NCBI GenBank assembly: GCA_963728445.1
Contig: CAVSJO010000003.1
Location: forward strand, 1 to 64,000
Length of the DNA stretch: 64,000 nt
Origin: CAVSJO01 sp963728445
GTDB lineage: Bacteria; Gemmatimonadota; Gemmatimonadetes; Longimicrobiales; RSA9
Reading direction: 5' to 3'
The notes under the pieces are model-generated. The model made no database searches and was not told the DNA's origin. It worked only from the letters and a program-made list of their open reading frames with translations. Of this stretch, positions 16,457 through 25,829 are shown in pieces. The number at the start of each line of letters is the position of its first letter. Positions within the stretch are counted from its first letter, which is position 1. The position numbers and the translations under genes are program-made.

Positions 16457-16681
16457 CGCGCCACCAGGCGTGGCATCAGCCGATGCCGGCCGGGTCCCTC
16501 ATGATCGTGGTACAGGAGGGGCCGGGCCGGCGCCGTCTGGCTGCGGCGCCGGATTCCGACGAGTTCGACCGCTGGTTCATCGAGAACGTGAGCAAGCTGC
16601 ACGAGATCGACATCGGCGCGAGGCGGCCCGCCGGAGGTGGAGCTCGTCCTCGACGCGGCGGCGCCGCCGATCAGCGCCTGA
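16337..16681 (+). CDS. Small conserved protein, interrupted by two frame breaks
   Basis: The ATG at 16337 follows GGAG. The first ten codons (MAVFAVPLP) lie in one frame, the centre (EPWRAFMGELNGPRKADFAD, FDRWFIENVSKLHEIDI) in a second, and the end (PEVELVLDAAAPPIS, stop at 16679) in a third. Joined, they give one compact protein of about 115 residues resembling small alpha/beta-barrel dimer proteins whose tail reads FDRWF...IHxID. The first break is next to a CCCCC run at about 16362 (one base missing), the second at about 16630 (one extra). I do not know the function. Confidence 0.55.
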
Positions 16682-16687
16682 GCGGGG

Positions 16688-17395
16688 GTGGCGGGCCGCC
16701 TTCCCGCCGCCCTCTGCATCGCCGCCGCCTGCAGCTTCTTCCCGCCCCGAGCCGTGCCCGAGGGCGCGGACCTCATCGAGTCCGCGCCGAAGCCCGCGCC
16801 CGTGGCGACCACGTTCGAGGGCTGCGACCCCGACGGCGCCGCGCCCGACAGCGCGCTGAACCTGCGGAAGAACCGGATCGACGAGGGGCACTATCGGGAG
16901 GTGCCGTGGCAGACGGTCGCGATGCTGCCGTGGCCGCCCGGGGTGGACTACCGCTTCCGATCCACGTGGAGCGACCGGGACCGGGAGGCGGTCGCCCGCT
17001 ATGAGGGCGCGGCCGTGACGGTGGAGGGGTACGCGGCGGCCGGCGAGCTGAAGGGTCGGGAGCCGACGAACTGCTACTCGGCGGACGTCAACCTGCGGGA
17101 CTACCACCTGTGGTTGGCCGCGTCCCCGGATGCAGGGAAGGACCGGAGCATCATCACGGAGATCACGCCGCGGCTGAGGGCGCGGCGGCCCGGCCTCACG
17201 CTCGCCCGCCTCGACTCGCTCGTCGCGGTTCACGCCCGCGTGCGCGTCAGCGGTTGGCTGCTGCTCGACTCGATGCACCCCGAGAGCATCGGCCACGTTC
17301 GCGTGACGCTCTGGGAGGTCCACCCTGTCATGCGGCTCGAAGCGGCGACGGATTCCGGCTGGGTGGAGGTCGGCGGCGTCGATTCTTCCGGCTAG
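16688..17395 (+). CDS. Secreted or lipoprotein hypothetical protein
   Basis: 235 residues beginning with a hydrophobic leader (LPAALCIAAACSFF), probably a signal peptide with an AAAC lipobox. The mature part contains LNLRKNRID, LPWPPGVDY, YEGAAVTVEGYAA, NCYSADVNLRDYHLWLA and VSGWLLLDS, a pattern I have seen in a widespread uncharacterised family; the VEGY/SGW strands suggest an OB-like beta-barrel. The GTG start at 16688 has only a weak ribosome site, seven bases after the previous gene. Its stop overlaps the stop of the convergent serine hydrolase by four bases. Confidence 0.65.
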   Translation: MAGRLPAALCIAAACSFFPPRAVPEGADLIESAPKPAPVATTFEGCDPDGAAPDSALNLRKNRIDEGHYREVPWQTVAMLPWPPGVDYRFRSTWSDRDREAVARYEGAAVTVEGYAAAGELKGREPTNCYSADVNLRDYHLWLAASPDAGKDRSIITEITPRLRARRPGLTLARLDSLVAVHARVRVSGWLLLDSMHPESIGHVRVTLWEVHPVMRLEAATDSGWVEVGGVDSSG

Positions 17396-19149
17396 GGCTC
17401 CGGTGCTCGCCGCTCGAAGCGGATCCCCCGCGTGCGACCCGCGGAGACGACGAGCGCCTGAACCCGCCCGTCTGGCCCGCGCTCGAGGCGCACGTCGAAG
17501 AGCGGGTAGGCGCCCACGAAACGGTCGCGCTCGGCGGGAATGAGGCGCAGGTCTCCGAGCCGACGGTGGCGGGCGACGACGCGGCCGCCGTCGACCGCAA
17601 TCTCGTACTCCGTGTCCACCTCGGGCCCGTAGTAGCGGCCGGCGAGGGAGGCGAGCTCCGCGGGAGTGGGATCCCACGGCTCGATCCGCCGCATGGTCGA
17701 CTCCGAGCCCTCCGCGCCCAGCAGCGTCGCGCTCTCGGCGACGCCTCGCCCGGGTCGGAACACGACGAGCCCACGCCCGTCCTCCAGGCGCAGCACCGTG
17801 TCGGAGGCGGCAGCCAGGCCGACGCGGCGATCGCTGCCCGGCAACTCCAGCTCGAGGCGGCCGCCGTTCCGGACGAGCCGCAGCACCCCGGCGTCCTCGG
17901 ATCGGTACGTCCCGGCGTAGCGGCTCAGCAGCGCCGCGCGCAGGCTGCCGGGGCGAGCGCGGGGCTGGGGATAGAGGTTATCCGGGGCCACGCTCGTACC
18001 CGACGGCGCGTCGGAGACGAGCGCAACCGCCAGCGGCGCGAGCGCGTCGCCGAGGATCGCGTCGGCGACGGCGAGGGAGCGGCGGCCGGGATCGCCATCG
18101 CTGCGGTTGCACAGCGTGAAGACCGCCACGTCCTGATCGGGAAAGGTCGTGAGGTCGGCGCGGAAGCCGACGAACGCGCCGCCGTGGCCGAGCGTGCGGG
18201 CCCCGCGATGGCTGCCGAACCGGAGCCCGAGCGCGTAGGGCAGCGTGTCCCCGTTCGCCAGGACGCCCCGCTCCAGCATCATCCGCTTCCACGCCTCCCC
18301 GCCCACGCGCGGATCCCGGAGGTTCTGCACCCAGCGCGCGAAGTCGGCGACGGTCGTGAACAGGCCGCCGTCGCCCACCATCGGCAGCGTGGTCTCGTCG
18401 ATCCGGTAGCCGTGGGGTGCGGGCGCGTAGCCGACGGCGCGGTTCGGCACGATGCGCGTCGCGTCGTCGTGGAAGTGCGTGTCGCGCATGCCGAGGGGCC
18501 CGAAGATCCTTTCGGCGGCGACGTCGGCCAACGAACGTCCCGTGGCCCGCTCCACGATCCTGGAGAGCAGGAAGTAGCCGGAGTTGCTGTACAGGAACTC
18601 GGTACCCGGCTCGAAGTTGAGCGCCCGCTGCCGGGCGAGGAGGTCGACGACTTCCGCGTCCGACGCCCAGTCCTCGTCCCGGTAGCCGGCCAGGCTCATG
18701 AGGGCCAGGTAGTCGCGCACGCCGCTGGTGTGGTGCAGTAGGCGGCGGATCGTGACGTCGGGGCCCAGGTTCGCCAGCTCCGGCATCCAGCGCTGGACCG
18801 GGTCGTCGAGGGAGAGCGTGCCGTCCAGCGCGAGCAGCGCGACGACGCCCGCCGTCACCTGCTTCGAGACCGACCCCATGCGGAACACCGTGGCCGGCCC
18901 GATGGGCACCCGGTCCTCCAGGTTCGCCATGCCGTAGCCGCGCGCGAACCCCAGTGCGCCGCCGCGCTCGACGCCGAGCGCGCACCCCGGCGAGCGCGTG
19001 TCGTCGAAGTCGGCGAAGACCGCGTCGATGCGCTGGACGACGGAGTCCGGCATCGCGGCCGGCATCACGGGGCTCTGCCCGTGGGCGCCCGTGACGAGAA
19101 GGGCGTGGGCCGCCAGGCAGGCGGCGAGCATCGAATGGCGACGTCGCAC
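17392..19149 (-). CDS. Secreted serine hydrolase, class C beta-lactamase/DD-peptidase family
   Basis: 585 residues with a signal peptide (MLAACLAAHALLVTGAHG). The active-site set is complete: SVSK (SxxK, the acylated Ser), YSN (YxN) and HGG. The C-terminal 200 residues form a separate beta-rich lipocalin-like domain (LLSRYAGTYRSED, LASLAGRYYGPEV). Such enzymes are periplasmic peptidases or esterases rather than drug-resistance lactamases. The GTG start at 19149 has a GGAGGT site, and its first codons contain one of the GCGACGTCGC palindromes. Confidence 0.88.
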   Translation of the reverse strand: MRRRHSMLAACLAAHALLVTGAHGQSPVMPAAMPDSVVQRIDAVFADFDDTRSPGCALGVERGGALGFARGYGMANLEDRVPIGPATVFRMGSVSKQVTAGVVALLALDGTLSLDDPVQRWMPELANLGPDVTIRRLLHHTSGVRDYLALMSLAGYRDEDWASDAEVVDLLARQRALNFEPGTEFLYSNSGYFLLSRIVERATGRSLADVAAERIFGPLGMRDTHFHDDATRIVPNRAVGYAPAPHGYRIDETTLPMVGDGGLFTTVADFARWVQNLRDPRVGGEAWKRMMLERGVLANGDTLPYALGLRFGSHRGARTLGHGGAFVGFRADLTTFPDQDVAVFTLCNRSDGDPGRRSLAVADAILGDALAPLAVALVSDAPSGTSVAPDNLYPQPRARPGSLRAALLSRYAGTYRSEDAGVLRLVRNGGRLELELPGSDRRVGLAAASDTVLRLEDGRGLVVFRPGRGVAESATLLGAEGSESTMRRIEPWDPTPAELASLAGRYYGPEVDTEYEIAVDGGRVVARHRRLGDLRLIPAERDRFVGAYPLFDVRLERGPDGRVQALVVSAGRTRGIRFERRAPEP

Positions 19150-19165
19150 GAGTGACCTCCCTCCG

Positions 19166-20824
19166 CTAGTTCACGCCCGCCTCGAGGAGCACCTGCCGGC
19201 ACCGCTCCAGCGCCCGCTCGAACGTGCGGCACACGTTCTCACGGCCGACCTCGCGCATGACGCCCGAGCTGCGCAGCACGCGGGCGATGCCCGGCTGCAC
19301 GCCGGACAGCACGACGATCGTGCCGTCCCTCCGGAATCGATGCACGACGTCCATCAGCGCCGCAAGGCCGGTCGCGTCGATCACGCTGACGTGGCGCATG
19401 CGCAGGACCAGCAGCGGCGGCCGGTCGGACACGTGGCCCAGCGTCTCCTTGAACGCTTCGGCCGCGCCGAAGAAGAAGGGGCCGCTGACCTCGTAGACGA
19501 GCACGCCTTCGGGCAGCCGGCGCAGCTCCTCGACCGCCTCTTCGTCCGGAGCGTCCTCCATCGACTCGACGATAGGCCGCACGTCCGCCACTTCGGCCAT
19601 GCGGCGCATGAAGAGCAGCGCCGCGAGCACCATCCCGACTTCGATCGCGACGGTCAGGTCGACGAGCACCGTGAGCAGGAACGTCGCCCCGAGCACGGCC
19701 ACGTCGGAGCGTGGGGCCCGCAGCAGGCCCCGCACCGCGCGCCACTCGCTCATGTGGTAGGCGACGACGACCAGCACCGCCGCGAGCGACGCCAGCGGGA
19801 TGCGCGCGACCCACGGTCCGAGGGCCAGCGCGAGGGCGAGCAGCGCGAACGCGTGGACGACCCCCGCCACAGGCGTCCGTCCGCCGTTGCGCACGTTCGT
19901 GGCCGTGCGCGCGATCGCGCCCGTCGCCGGCATGCCGCCCAGGAGGGGACTCGCGATGTTCGCGATCCCCTGCGCCACCAGCTCGGTGTTGCTCCGGTGC
20001 CGCGCGCCGATCATGCCGTCCGCCACGACGGCGCTGAGCAGCGACTCGACCGCGCCGAGCAGCGCGATGGTGAACGCCGGGCCGACCAGCCCGGCCAGGT
20101 CGCCCGGATGGAGCGCCGGCAGGTGCGGCCGGGGCAGCCCGAGGTGGATCGCGCCGAACCGGCTCCCGATCGTCGCCACCGGCAGGCGCAGCAGCGCCGC
20201 CGCCGCCGTCCCGCCGACCACCACCACGAGCGGCCCGGGCACGCGCCGGCTGACGTGCGGCCACACGATCAGCGTCGCGATCGACGCCGCCGAGAGCGCC
20301 ACCGCGGCGGGGGAAACGGTCGAGAGCCCGCGCGCGATGACTCCCCACCGGCCCACGAAGTCCGCCGGCGTGCCGGTCAGGGAGAGCCCGAGCAGGTCGG
20401 GCACCTGCGTCGAGAAGATCACGAGAGCGATCCCGCTCGTGAACCCGGTCGTCACCGGGTACGGGATGAACTTGATAGCGCTGCCCAGCCCCGCGAGGCC
20501 GAACACGACGAGGAGCACCCCGGCCATGACCGTCGCGACGAGGAGCCCGTCCACGCCGTGGGTGTGCACGACCCCGGCGACGATCACCACGAACGCGCCC
20601 GTCGGGCCGCCGATCTGCACGCGCGAGCCGCCCAGCGCGCTGACCAGGAAGCCCGCGACCACGCCCGTGTAGAGCCCGTACTGGGGCGGCAGACCGCTCG
20701 CGATGGCGAACGCGATGCACAACGGGAGCGCGACCACGGCGACGATCAGTCCCGCGGCGACGTCGCCAAGGAGCGACGCGCGCGTGATCTCGCGGCGTCG
20801 CAGCCACAATTCGGGGGCGAACAT
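19166..20824 (-). CDS. SulP-family anion transporter with STAS domain
   Basis: 552-residue inner-membrane transporter. About 11-14 hydrophobic segments include the family signatures ALPLCIAFAIASGLPP and GGMPATGAIARTATN. The cytoplasmic C-terminus is a STAS domain (LRMRHVSVIDATGLAALMDV, with the conserved D-x-T/S-G). SulP proteins carry sulfate, bicarbonate or other anions; the substrate cannot be told from sequence. The ATG at 20824 precedes a short cytoplasmic tail. It lies 16 bases upstream of the serine hydrolase, so the two are probably co-transcribed. Confidence 0.92.
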   Translation of the reverse strand: MFAPELWLRRREITRASLLGDVAAGLIVAVVALPLCIAFAIASGLPPQYGLYTGVVAGFLVSALGGSRVQIGGPTGAFVVIVAGVVHTHGVDGLLVATVMAGVLLVVFGLAGLGSAIKFIPYPVTTGFTSGIALVIFSTQVPDLLGLSLTGTPADFVGRWGVIARGLSTVSPAAVALSAASIATLIVWPHVSRRVPGPLVVVVGGTAAAALLRLPVATIGSRFGAIHLGLPRPHLPALHPGDLAGLVGPAFTIALLGAVESLLSAVVADGMIGARHRSNTELVAQGIANIASPLLGGMPATGAIARTATNVRNGGRTPVAGVVHAFALLALALALGPWVARIPLASLAAVLVVVAYHMSEWRAVRGLLRAPRSDVAVLGATFLLTVLVDLTVAIEVGMVLAALLFMRRMAEVADVRPIVESMEDAPDEEAVEELRRLPEGVLVYEVSGPFFFGAAEAFKETLGHVSDRPPLLVLRMRHVSVIDATGLAALMDVVHRFRRDGTIVVLSGVQPGIARVLRSSGVMREVGRENVCRTFERALERCRQVLLEAGVN

Positions 20825-21010
20825 GCCTGTCTTCAGAATGGGTGCGCGCGCCGGGCGGCGCGGGAAGTCGCCGGTATACCCGCCCAACGGCGCCGGGTTT
20901 CAGATCGGCCACTCGATCGACGGCCCGGCCACGCGGTTCCCGGCCTTCGATGGGCCGCGACGCCGCGCGCGGGCATCCCATGCGCGGCGCCGCGGGCGCC
21001 TGTCAAGGAA

Positions 21011-21292
21011 TCAGTGGTGGCCGATGGTGTCGGCGTTGCCGTCGGGGTCACCGCAGGCGGTGCCGTTGCCATGGATGCCGCCCACCAGCAGCAGCCCCGC
21101 CGCGTGCGGCGTGGCCATCGACGTGCCGCTCATGGTCGTCGTGCCTCCGCCGCGCTTCAGCGACACGATGCTCACACCCGGCTCCGCGTAGTCGACCGGC
21201 GGGTTGCCCCAGTTGAAGACGCTCCCGAGACCGCATCGTCCAGCGCCTGCGAGGGCGGCCCACCCAGTAGGCCCGCCCGCCTCATTCAACAA
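21011..21292 (-). pseudogene. Subtilisin-like (S8) protease C-terminal remnant
   Basis: The frame encodes the catalytic serine block of subtilases (SGTSMATPHAAGLLLVGG), preceded by DYAEPGVSIVSL, both textbook S8 sequence. The Asp and His blocks that should lie about 200-300 residues upstream are absent; instead a GGCTGA-type hexamer array and then the tricorn-like gene follow. It is therefore a truncated relic of about 90 codons and cannot be active. Confidence 0.75.
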
Positions 21293-21310
21293 CCACCCCG
21301 TGAACCCGCC

Positions 21311-21380
21311 CCAGCCCCAGCCCCAGCCCGAGCCCCAGCCCGAGCCTTAGCCTCAGCCTAAGCCTCAGCCTCAGCCTCAT
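21311..21380. repeat. GGCTGA/GGCTGGGGCT hexamer array
   Basis: About 11 six-base units, reading GGCTGA then GGCTGG/GGCTCG on the minus strand, begin at the stop codon of the tricorn-like gene and end at the truncated subtilase. Same unit family as at 6020 and 8169. Confidence 0.88.
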
Positions 21381-24300
21381 CCCCCCGACAACTCCTTCAC
21401 CGCCGCCTCGATCTGCTGGTCCCGCCCGGCCGTCATCACCGCCGGCTCCATCGGCACCCGAATGTCGGGCTCGAGCTGCGTTCCCTCCGCGAACCGCCCG
21501 TCCGGCATGCGCCACCCCCCCATCGGAATGCCGAAGACCAGCGTGGGATCGATCTGGCGCTCCCACCATACGAACGTGCCGGTGCCGGGCACGGGCATGC
21601 CGAGCGTCTTGCCGATCCCCTTCAGCTTGTAGGCGAGGGGGAAGAGGTGGGCGTCGGAGTAGTCGCTCTCGTTGATGATGACGATCGAGGGCTTCGTCCA
21701 CTTGTCCATCGGCTCCGTCGCGATGTGCTGGCCGTGCGGGATCACGTCGAAATAGACCTGGCCGCTCAGGAAGTCGGAGAGCTGCTCGTGGATGTTGCCG
21801 CCGCCGTTGAAGCGGGTGTCCACGACGACCGCCTTCTTGCCCCACCCCTTGCCCATGACCTCGTCGACGACGGTTCGCATGCTGGCGTCGTCCATGGAGC
21901 GGACGTGGACGTAGGCGAGGGTGCCGTGGGAGAGGGAGTCGACCTCGGCGCGACGTAGCCGTACCCAGCGCTGGTACATGAGCTCGGCCTCGGCGCCACG
22001 GCCGATCGGCTTGACGCTCTCGTCCCAGCGCGCGCCGGTCTTCGGGTCGCGCAGCGAGAGGAGCGTCGGCTCGCCGACCTTGCGGTTGAGGAAGCGGTAG
22101 AAGTCGATGTCCGCCGTGAGCGGGTTGCCGTCGATGGCCTCCAGGACGTCCCCCGCGGTGATGCGCGACCCGGCGTGGTCGGCCGGCCCGCCCGTCACGA
22201 CTTCGGCGATCCTCACGCCGTCGCCCGTCCAGTCGTAGTCGTAGAGCAGGCCGAGCTCGGCCGTCTGGTCGTCGCCCGGGCTGCTGTCCCGGTACCGCCC
22301 GCCCGTGTGCGACGCGTTCACCTCGCCCAGCATCTCGCTGAGCATCTCGGCGAAGTCGTAGTTGTTGGTGATGTAGGGCAGGAAGCGGTGGTACTCGCCG
22401 TAGTAGTACGGCCAGTCGGCGCTGGTGATGTGCGGCAGGTAGAACTTCTCCTGGAACTCGCGCCAGGCGTGATCGAAGACGTAGGCCCGCTCGGCGGCCG
22501 TGTTGAGCAGCATCTCGCCCTTCGTGGCGACGGGCGAGACTTTGCCGTCGTCGGTCGACACCTTGACCGGCTTTCCGTCGGCCAGCACGAGCAGGAACTT
22601 GCCGTCGGGCGAGATCTCCATGCTCGCCGCGTCCGCGCCGAGCTTGGCGAACAGCTTCGTCTCGTGCGTGCGAGGCTCGGTGACCCAGAGGTCGTTGCCC
22701 TTGTCGAACTCCGTGAGGTAGAAGAGCTTCTCGCCGTCCTTCGACAGCACCCAGTCGCTGATGGGCGACGTGAAAGGCGTGAGGCGCGCCCGGCGCTCGC
22801 TGAGGCCGTCGAAGTCGATGCTCACCGGCTTCACGGAGTCGGGCGACGTCGCCGCCTTTTTCGTCGACGCGCCCTCCTTGTTCGCGGCCGCGTCCTTCGT
22901 CGAGTCGGACGGGCCCTTCGCGAGCTCTAGCTCCTCCTTCGTGAGGCGGAAGCGGTCCCACCCCGCGCGCGTGAAGAACATGCGGTAGACGTCCCCGCTC
23001 GTGGTGCCGCCGCCCTGCCGGAGGGTGCCCTCACGGTCCGAGCCCCAGACCATGGACGCGCCGTCCGAGGACCACTTCGGCTGGAAGTCGTCGTAGCCGC
23101 TCTGCGTCAGGTCGCGCAGCTCGCCGCCTCCGGTCGACGCGATCAGGCCGACCTGCGGCGTGAAGATGCGGTCGTGGTAGCCGTACTGGACCAGGAACCA
23201 CTTCCCGTCGGGCGACCACGCGTAGTACTGGTCGCCGTCGGCGTACGAATAGTTGTGGTCGCCGGTCAGGATCGTGCGCGTCTTTCCCGTCGCCAGGTTC
23301 GCGACCTTGAGCACGACGCGGTTCTCCAGGTAGGCCACCTCCTTGCCGTCCGGCGAGAACGTGGGCTGGTACTCCTCCGCGCTCGTGGCGACGACCGGCT
23401 TCTCCTGGAGCACGGTCGACGTGAAGAAGTACGGCTCGCCCTTCCGCTGGATGGACGTGGCGTACACGTTCCAGCTGCTGTCGCGCTCGGCGGCGTAGAC
23501 GAGGGAGCGGCCGTCCGGGCTGAAGTGGACGCTGCGCTCCTGCCACGGCGTGTTGGTGATGCGCTTCGTCGCCCCGGTCTCGACGGAGGAGACGAAGACT
23601 TCGCCGCGGAAGACGTAGGCGAACTCCTTGCCGTTCGGCGACAGCGTGAGCTCGGTGAAGTGCTCGTTGACCGGGACGACGCGGTCGATCCCCTGCCGGC
23701 CGTCGCGGGCGATGGTGATCGCGACCTTCGTCGGCTGGCCGCCGGGCGCCAGGGTGTAGATCTCGCCGGCGTAGCCGAAACACAGCGTCCCGTCCCCCGC
23801 CCGCGTGAGGAAGCGCACGGGATTCTTCTCGAAGCGCGTGACCTGCGTGCTGGTCGACGGGTCCGACAACGAGCTGCGATACACGTTGAACGAGCCGCTG
23901 CGCTCCGTCAGGTAGAAGAAGCCGTCGCCGTTGGCGTCGAAGACCGGGTTGCGGTTCTCGCCGTCGAAGTCGGAGAGCTTGCGGTACGATTTCGCGGCGA
24001 CGTCGTAGACCCACACGTCGCGCGTGACGGCGGACGTGTGGTGCTTGCGCCAGGCGTCCTCGTACCCCTTCACGTCCTCGTAGAGGATCTTCCCGCCCGT
24101 GGCGTCCACGGTGGCGTTGTCCGCGGGGACCGGGATCTCCATCCCCACGCGGCCGCCCTGCACGGGCACCGCGTACAGGTGGGTCATGAGGGAGATCGGG
24201 AACTGCGCGTCCGTCGCGAGCTGCTGACGATAGCCCGCGAAGAGCACCCCCCCGTCGTCCGCCGTGAAGCTGCTGGGAATCTCCGGCGTCGAGTGGTATG

Positions 24301-24688
24301 TCAGGCGCGTCGCCTGTCCGCCGCCGGACGGCATCACGAAGACGTCGAAGTTCCCGTAGCGGTCCGACGCGAACGCGAGCGAGCTGCCGTCGTGGCTCCA
24401 GACGGGCGCGAACTCGTACGACTCGCCGATCGTGAGGGCGACGGCGCGGCCGCCGGACGCCGGGACCGCGTAGATGTCGCCCTGGTAGCTGAAGGCGATG
24501 GTCCTGCCGTCCGGCGAGATGGCCGGGTAGCGCATCCAGAGCGGGTTGTCCTCGGCCTGGTACCCCTCAGGCCGCGCGGGCGCGGCGGGCACAGGCAAAG
24601 GCGCGGGCGCGCGGGACGGCGCGGGCGCGGCTGCGAGCAGCACGACGGCGGCGACGGCCGCGATCGGCCGGAGGGGGATCCGAGTCAT
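21377..24688 (-). CDS. Tricorn-like S41 protease with WD40/PD40 beta-propeller and PDZ
   Basis: A secreted protein of 1103 residues. Order: signal peptide (PIAAVAAVVLLAAAPAPS), PD40/WD40 propeller blades (YPAISPDGRTIAFS, APVWSHDGSSLAF and others), a PDZ domain (GGPADHAGSRITAGDVLEAI, residues about 800-870), and the S41 tail protease (VVVDTRFNGGGNIHEQL; nucleophile region INESDYSDAHLFP). Tricorn relatives degrade peptides. The ATG at 24688 has an AGGAG site; a longer open frame runs upstream but overlaps DUF5996 coding sequence. A second, divergent copy lies at 60234. Confidence 0.92.
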   Translation of the reverse strand: MTRIPLRPIAAVAAVVLLAAAPAPSRAPAPLPVPAAPARPEGYQAEDNPLWMRYPAISPDGRTIAFSYQGDIYAVPASGGRAVALTIGESYEFAPVWSHDGSSLAFASDRYGNFDVFVMPSGGGQATRLTYHSTPEIPSSFTADDGGVLFAGYRQQLATDAQFPISLMTHLYAVPVQGGRVGMEIPVPADNATVDATGGKILYEDVKGYEDAWRKHHTSAVTRDVWVYDVAAKSYRKLSDFDGENRNPVFDANGDGFFYLTERSGSFNVYRSSLSDPSTSTQVTRFEKNPVRFLTRAGDGTLCFGYAGEIYTLAPGGQPTKVAITIARDGRQGIDRVVPVNEHFTELTLSPNGKEFAYVFRGEVFVSSVETGATKRITNTPWQERSVHFSPDGRSLVYAAERDSSWNVYATSIQRKGEPYFFTSTVLQEKPVVATSAEEYQPTFSPDGKEVAYLENRVVLKVANLATGKTRTILTGDHNYSYADGDQYYAWSPDGKWFLVQYGYHDRIFTPQVGLIASTGGGELRDLTQSGYDDFQPKWSSDGASMVWGSDREGTLRQGGGTTSGDVYRMFFTRAGWDRFRLTKEELELAKGPSDSTKDAAANKEGASTKKAATSPDSVKPVSIDFDGLSERRARLTPFTSPISDWVLSKDGEKLFYLTEFDKGNDLWVTEPRTHETKLFAKLGADAASMEISPDGKFLLVLADGKPVKVSTDDGKVSPVATKGEMLLNTAAERAYVFDHAWREFQEKFYLPHITSADWPYYYGEYHRFLPYITNNYDFAEMLSEMLGEVNASHTGGRYRDSSPGDDQTAELGLLYDYDWTGDGVRIAEVVTGGPADHAGSRITAGDVLEAIDGNPLTADIDFYRFLNRKVGEPTLLSLRDPKTGARWDESVKPIGRGAEAELMYQRWVRLRRAEVDSLSHGTLAYVHVRSMDDASMRTVVDEVMGKGWGKKAVVVDTRFNGGGNIHEQLSDFLSGQVYFDVIPHGQHIATEPMDKWTKPSIVIINESDYSDAHLFPLAYKLKGIGKTLGMPVPGTGTFVWWERQIDPTLVFGIPMGGWRMPDGRFAEGTQLEPDIRVPMEPAVMTAGRDQQIEAAVKELSGG

Positions 24689-24792
24689 CGGAAGAGAGCT
24701 CCTGCATCCGGAAGGATCGATGCGTGAAGTCTGCACGATATCGCATTTCTGCGGCGCCGTCATCCTTCGCGACAGACGATCCGGTCCCTGAC

Positions 24793-25710
24793 CTAGCGGC
24801 TCTGCCGCTCCAGACGCGCCCGCTCCCAGCCCCCGGTCTCCGCCGCCGCGTCGTACGTCGAGCGCAGGAACTCCAGCACCAGCGCGTCGGGGTCGTCGGC
24901 GGCCCGCACCGCTTCCCACGGAAGCACGTACTCGCCCATCTCGGCCATGTACGACGCCTCCGCCGGCGCCACCGGCCAGTCCGCGAACCCTTCCGGCGCG
25001 GGGTAGGCATAGGAGTAGAACGCAGGCTCCGGGACGGCGCCGCCGCCGGGCCAGAACCCGGCGCTCGAGCATTCGTGGGAGTACGCCTCGCGCACGACGA
25101 AGTCGGGCGTGAACGGCACGGGCCCATGCACCGGCGCCGGACGCCCTGAGAAACGGGTCACCGCCAGGTCGAACCCGCCCCAGAAGAAGTGCACGGGGCT
25201 GCACTTGCCGATGAACTCGGAGCGGAAGCGGTGCAGCAGCCGGTCGGCCTGGGCGAGCACGCGCCAGAACCGCTGCGCGTGGTCGGGGACGTAGGTGCGG
25301 TGGGCGACGTCGCCGTCGAACGGCACCGGGCCCTCGACCTCCACGGGCATCGGCCAGATGCGGACGGGGACGCCGAGCGCGTCGAGGGCGTCCATGAGCT
25401 CGCCGTAGAATTCCGCGATGGGGCGCGAGCGCAGCCGGATCTCGTGGCGGCCGCCGTCGCTCGCGTCGACGCGGACGGTGTGTGTGACGAAGTCGAAGGC
25501 GACGGTGAAGTGCTTCGAGCCGTGGGGCATCGCCGAGGTGGTGAGCCCCCGCGCCGACACGTACAGGGGCACGTGCCACCAGTGGTTGACGGGCGCCGCG
25601 CACGCGAGCCGCACCTTGCCCGCGATCTGCGTCATCATGTGCAGCGTCTCGTACGTCTCCCGCCACTCACCGAGTGGCAGCGACGGCCATGCGTCAGCGC
25701 CGGCGGTCAT
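24793..25710 (-). CDS. DUF5996 family protein
   Basis: 305-residue cytosolic protein beginning WPSLPLGEWRETYETLHMMTQIAGKVRL. The arrangement (WxxTxxTLHLWTQIVGKVRLA-like start, HWWHVPLYVSARGLTT, then HFFWGGFDLAVTRFSGR and the C-terminal FYSYAYPAPEG) is characteristic of DUF5996, a common bacterial family with no established function. The ATG at 25710 fits the family N-terminus. It lies 104 bases upstream of the tricorn-like gene in the same direction. Confidence 0.85.
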   Translation of the reverse strand: MTAGADAWPSLPLGEWRETYETLHMMTQIAGKVRLACAAPVNHWWHVPLYVSARGLTTSAMPHGSKHFTVAFDFVTHTVRVDASDGGRHEIRLRSRPIAEFYGELMDALDALGVPVRIWPMPVEVEGPVPFDGDVAHRTYVPDHAQRFWRVLAQADRLLHRFRSEFIGKCSPVHFFWGGFDLAVTRFSGRPAPVHGPVPFTPDFVVREAYSHECSSAGFWPGGGAVPEPAFYSYAYPAPEGFADWPVAPAEASYMAEMGEYVLPWEAVRAADDPDALVLEFLRSTYDAAAETGGWERARLERQSR

Positions 25711-25829
25711 GGCGAGTCCTCGAAGGCGGTGAAGTGTGCGGCACGGGCAACGCCAATCTTCACCGTCCGACGCCGCTCGCGACAGGCCTTCGCTCGGCCG
25801 GCGGGGCGGCGCCGGTCGAAACCTGCCGA

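Noticed and set aside
21377..25666. One giant minus-strand protein from the tricorn-like gene through DUF5996
   Set aside because: The region upstream of 24688 is out-of-frame DUF5996 coding sequence; a ribosome site and signal peptide support the start at 24688.
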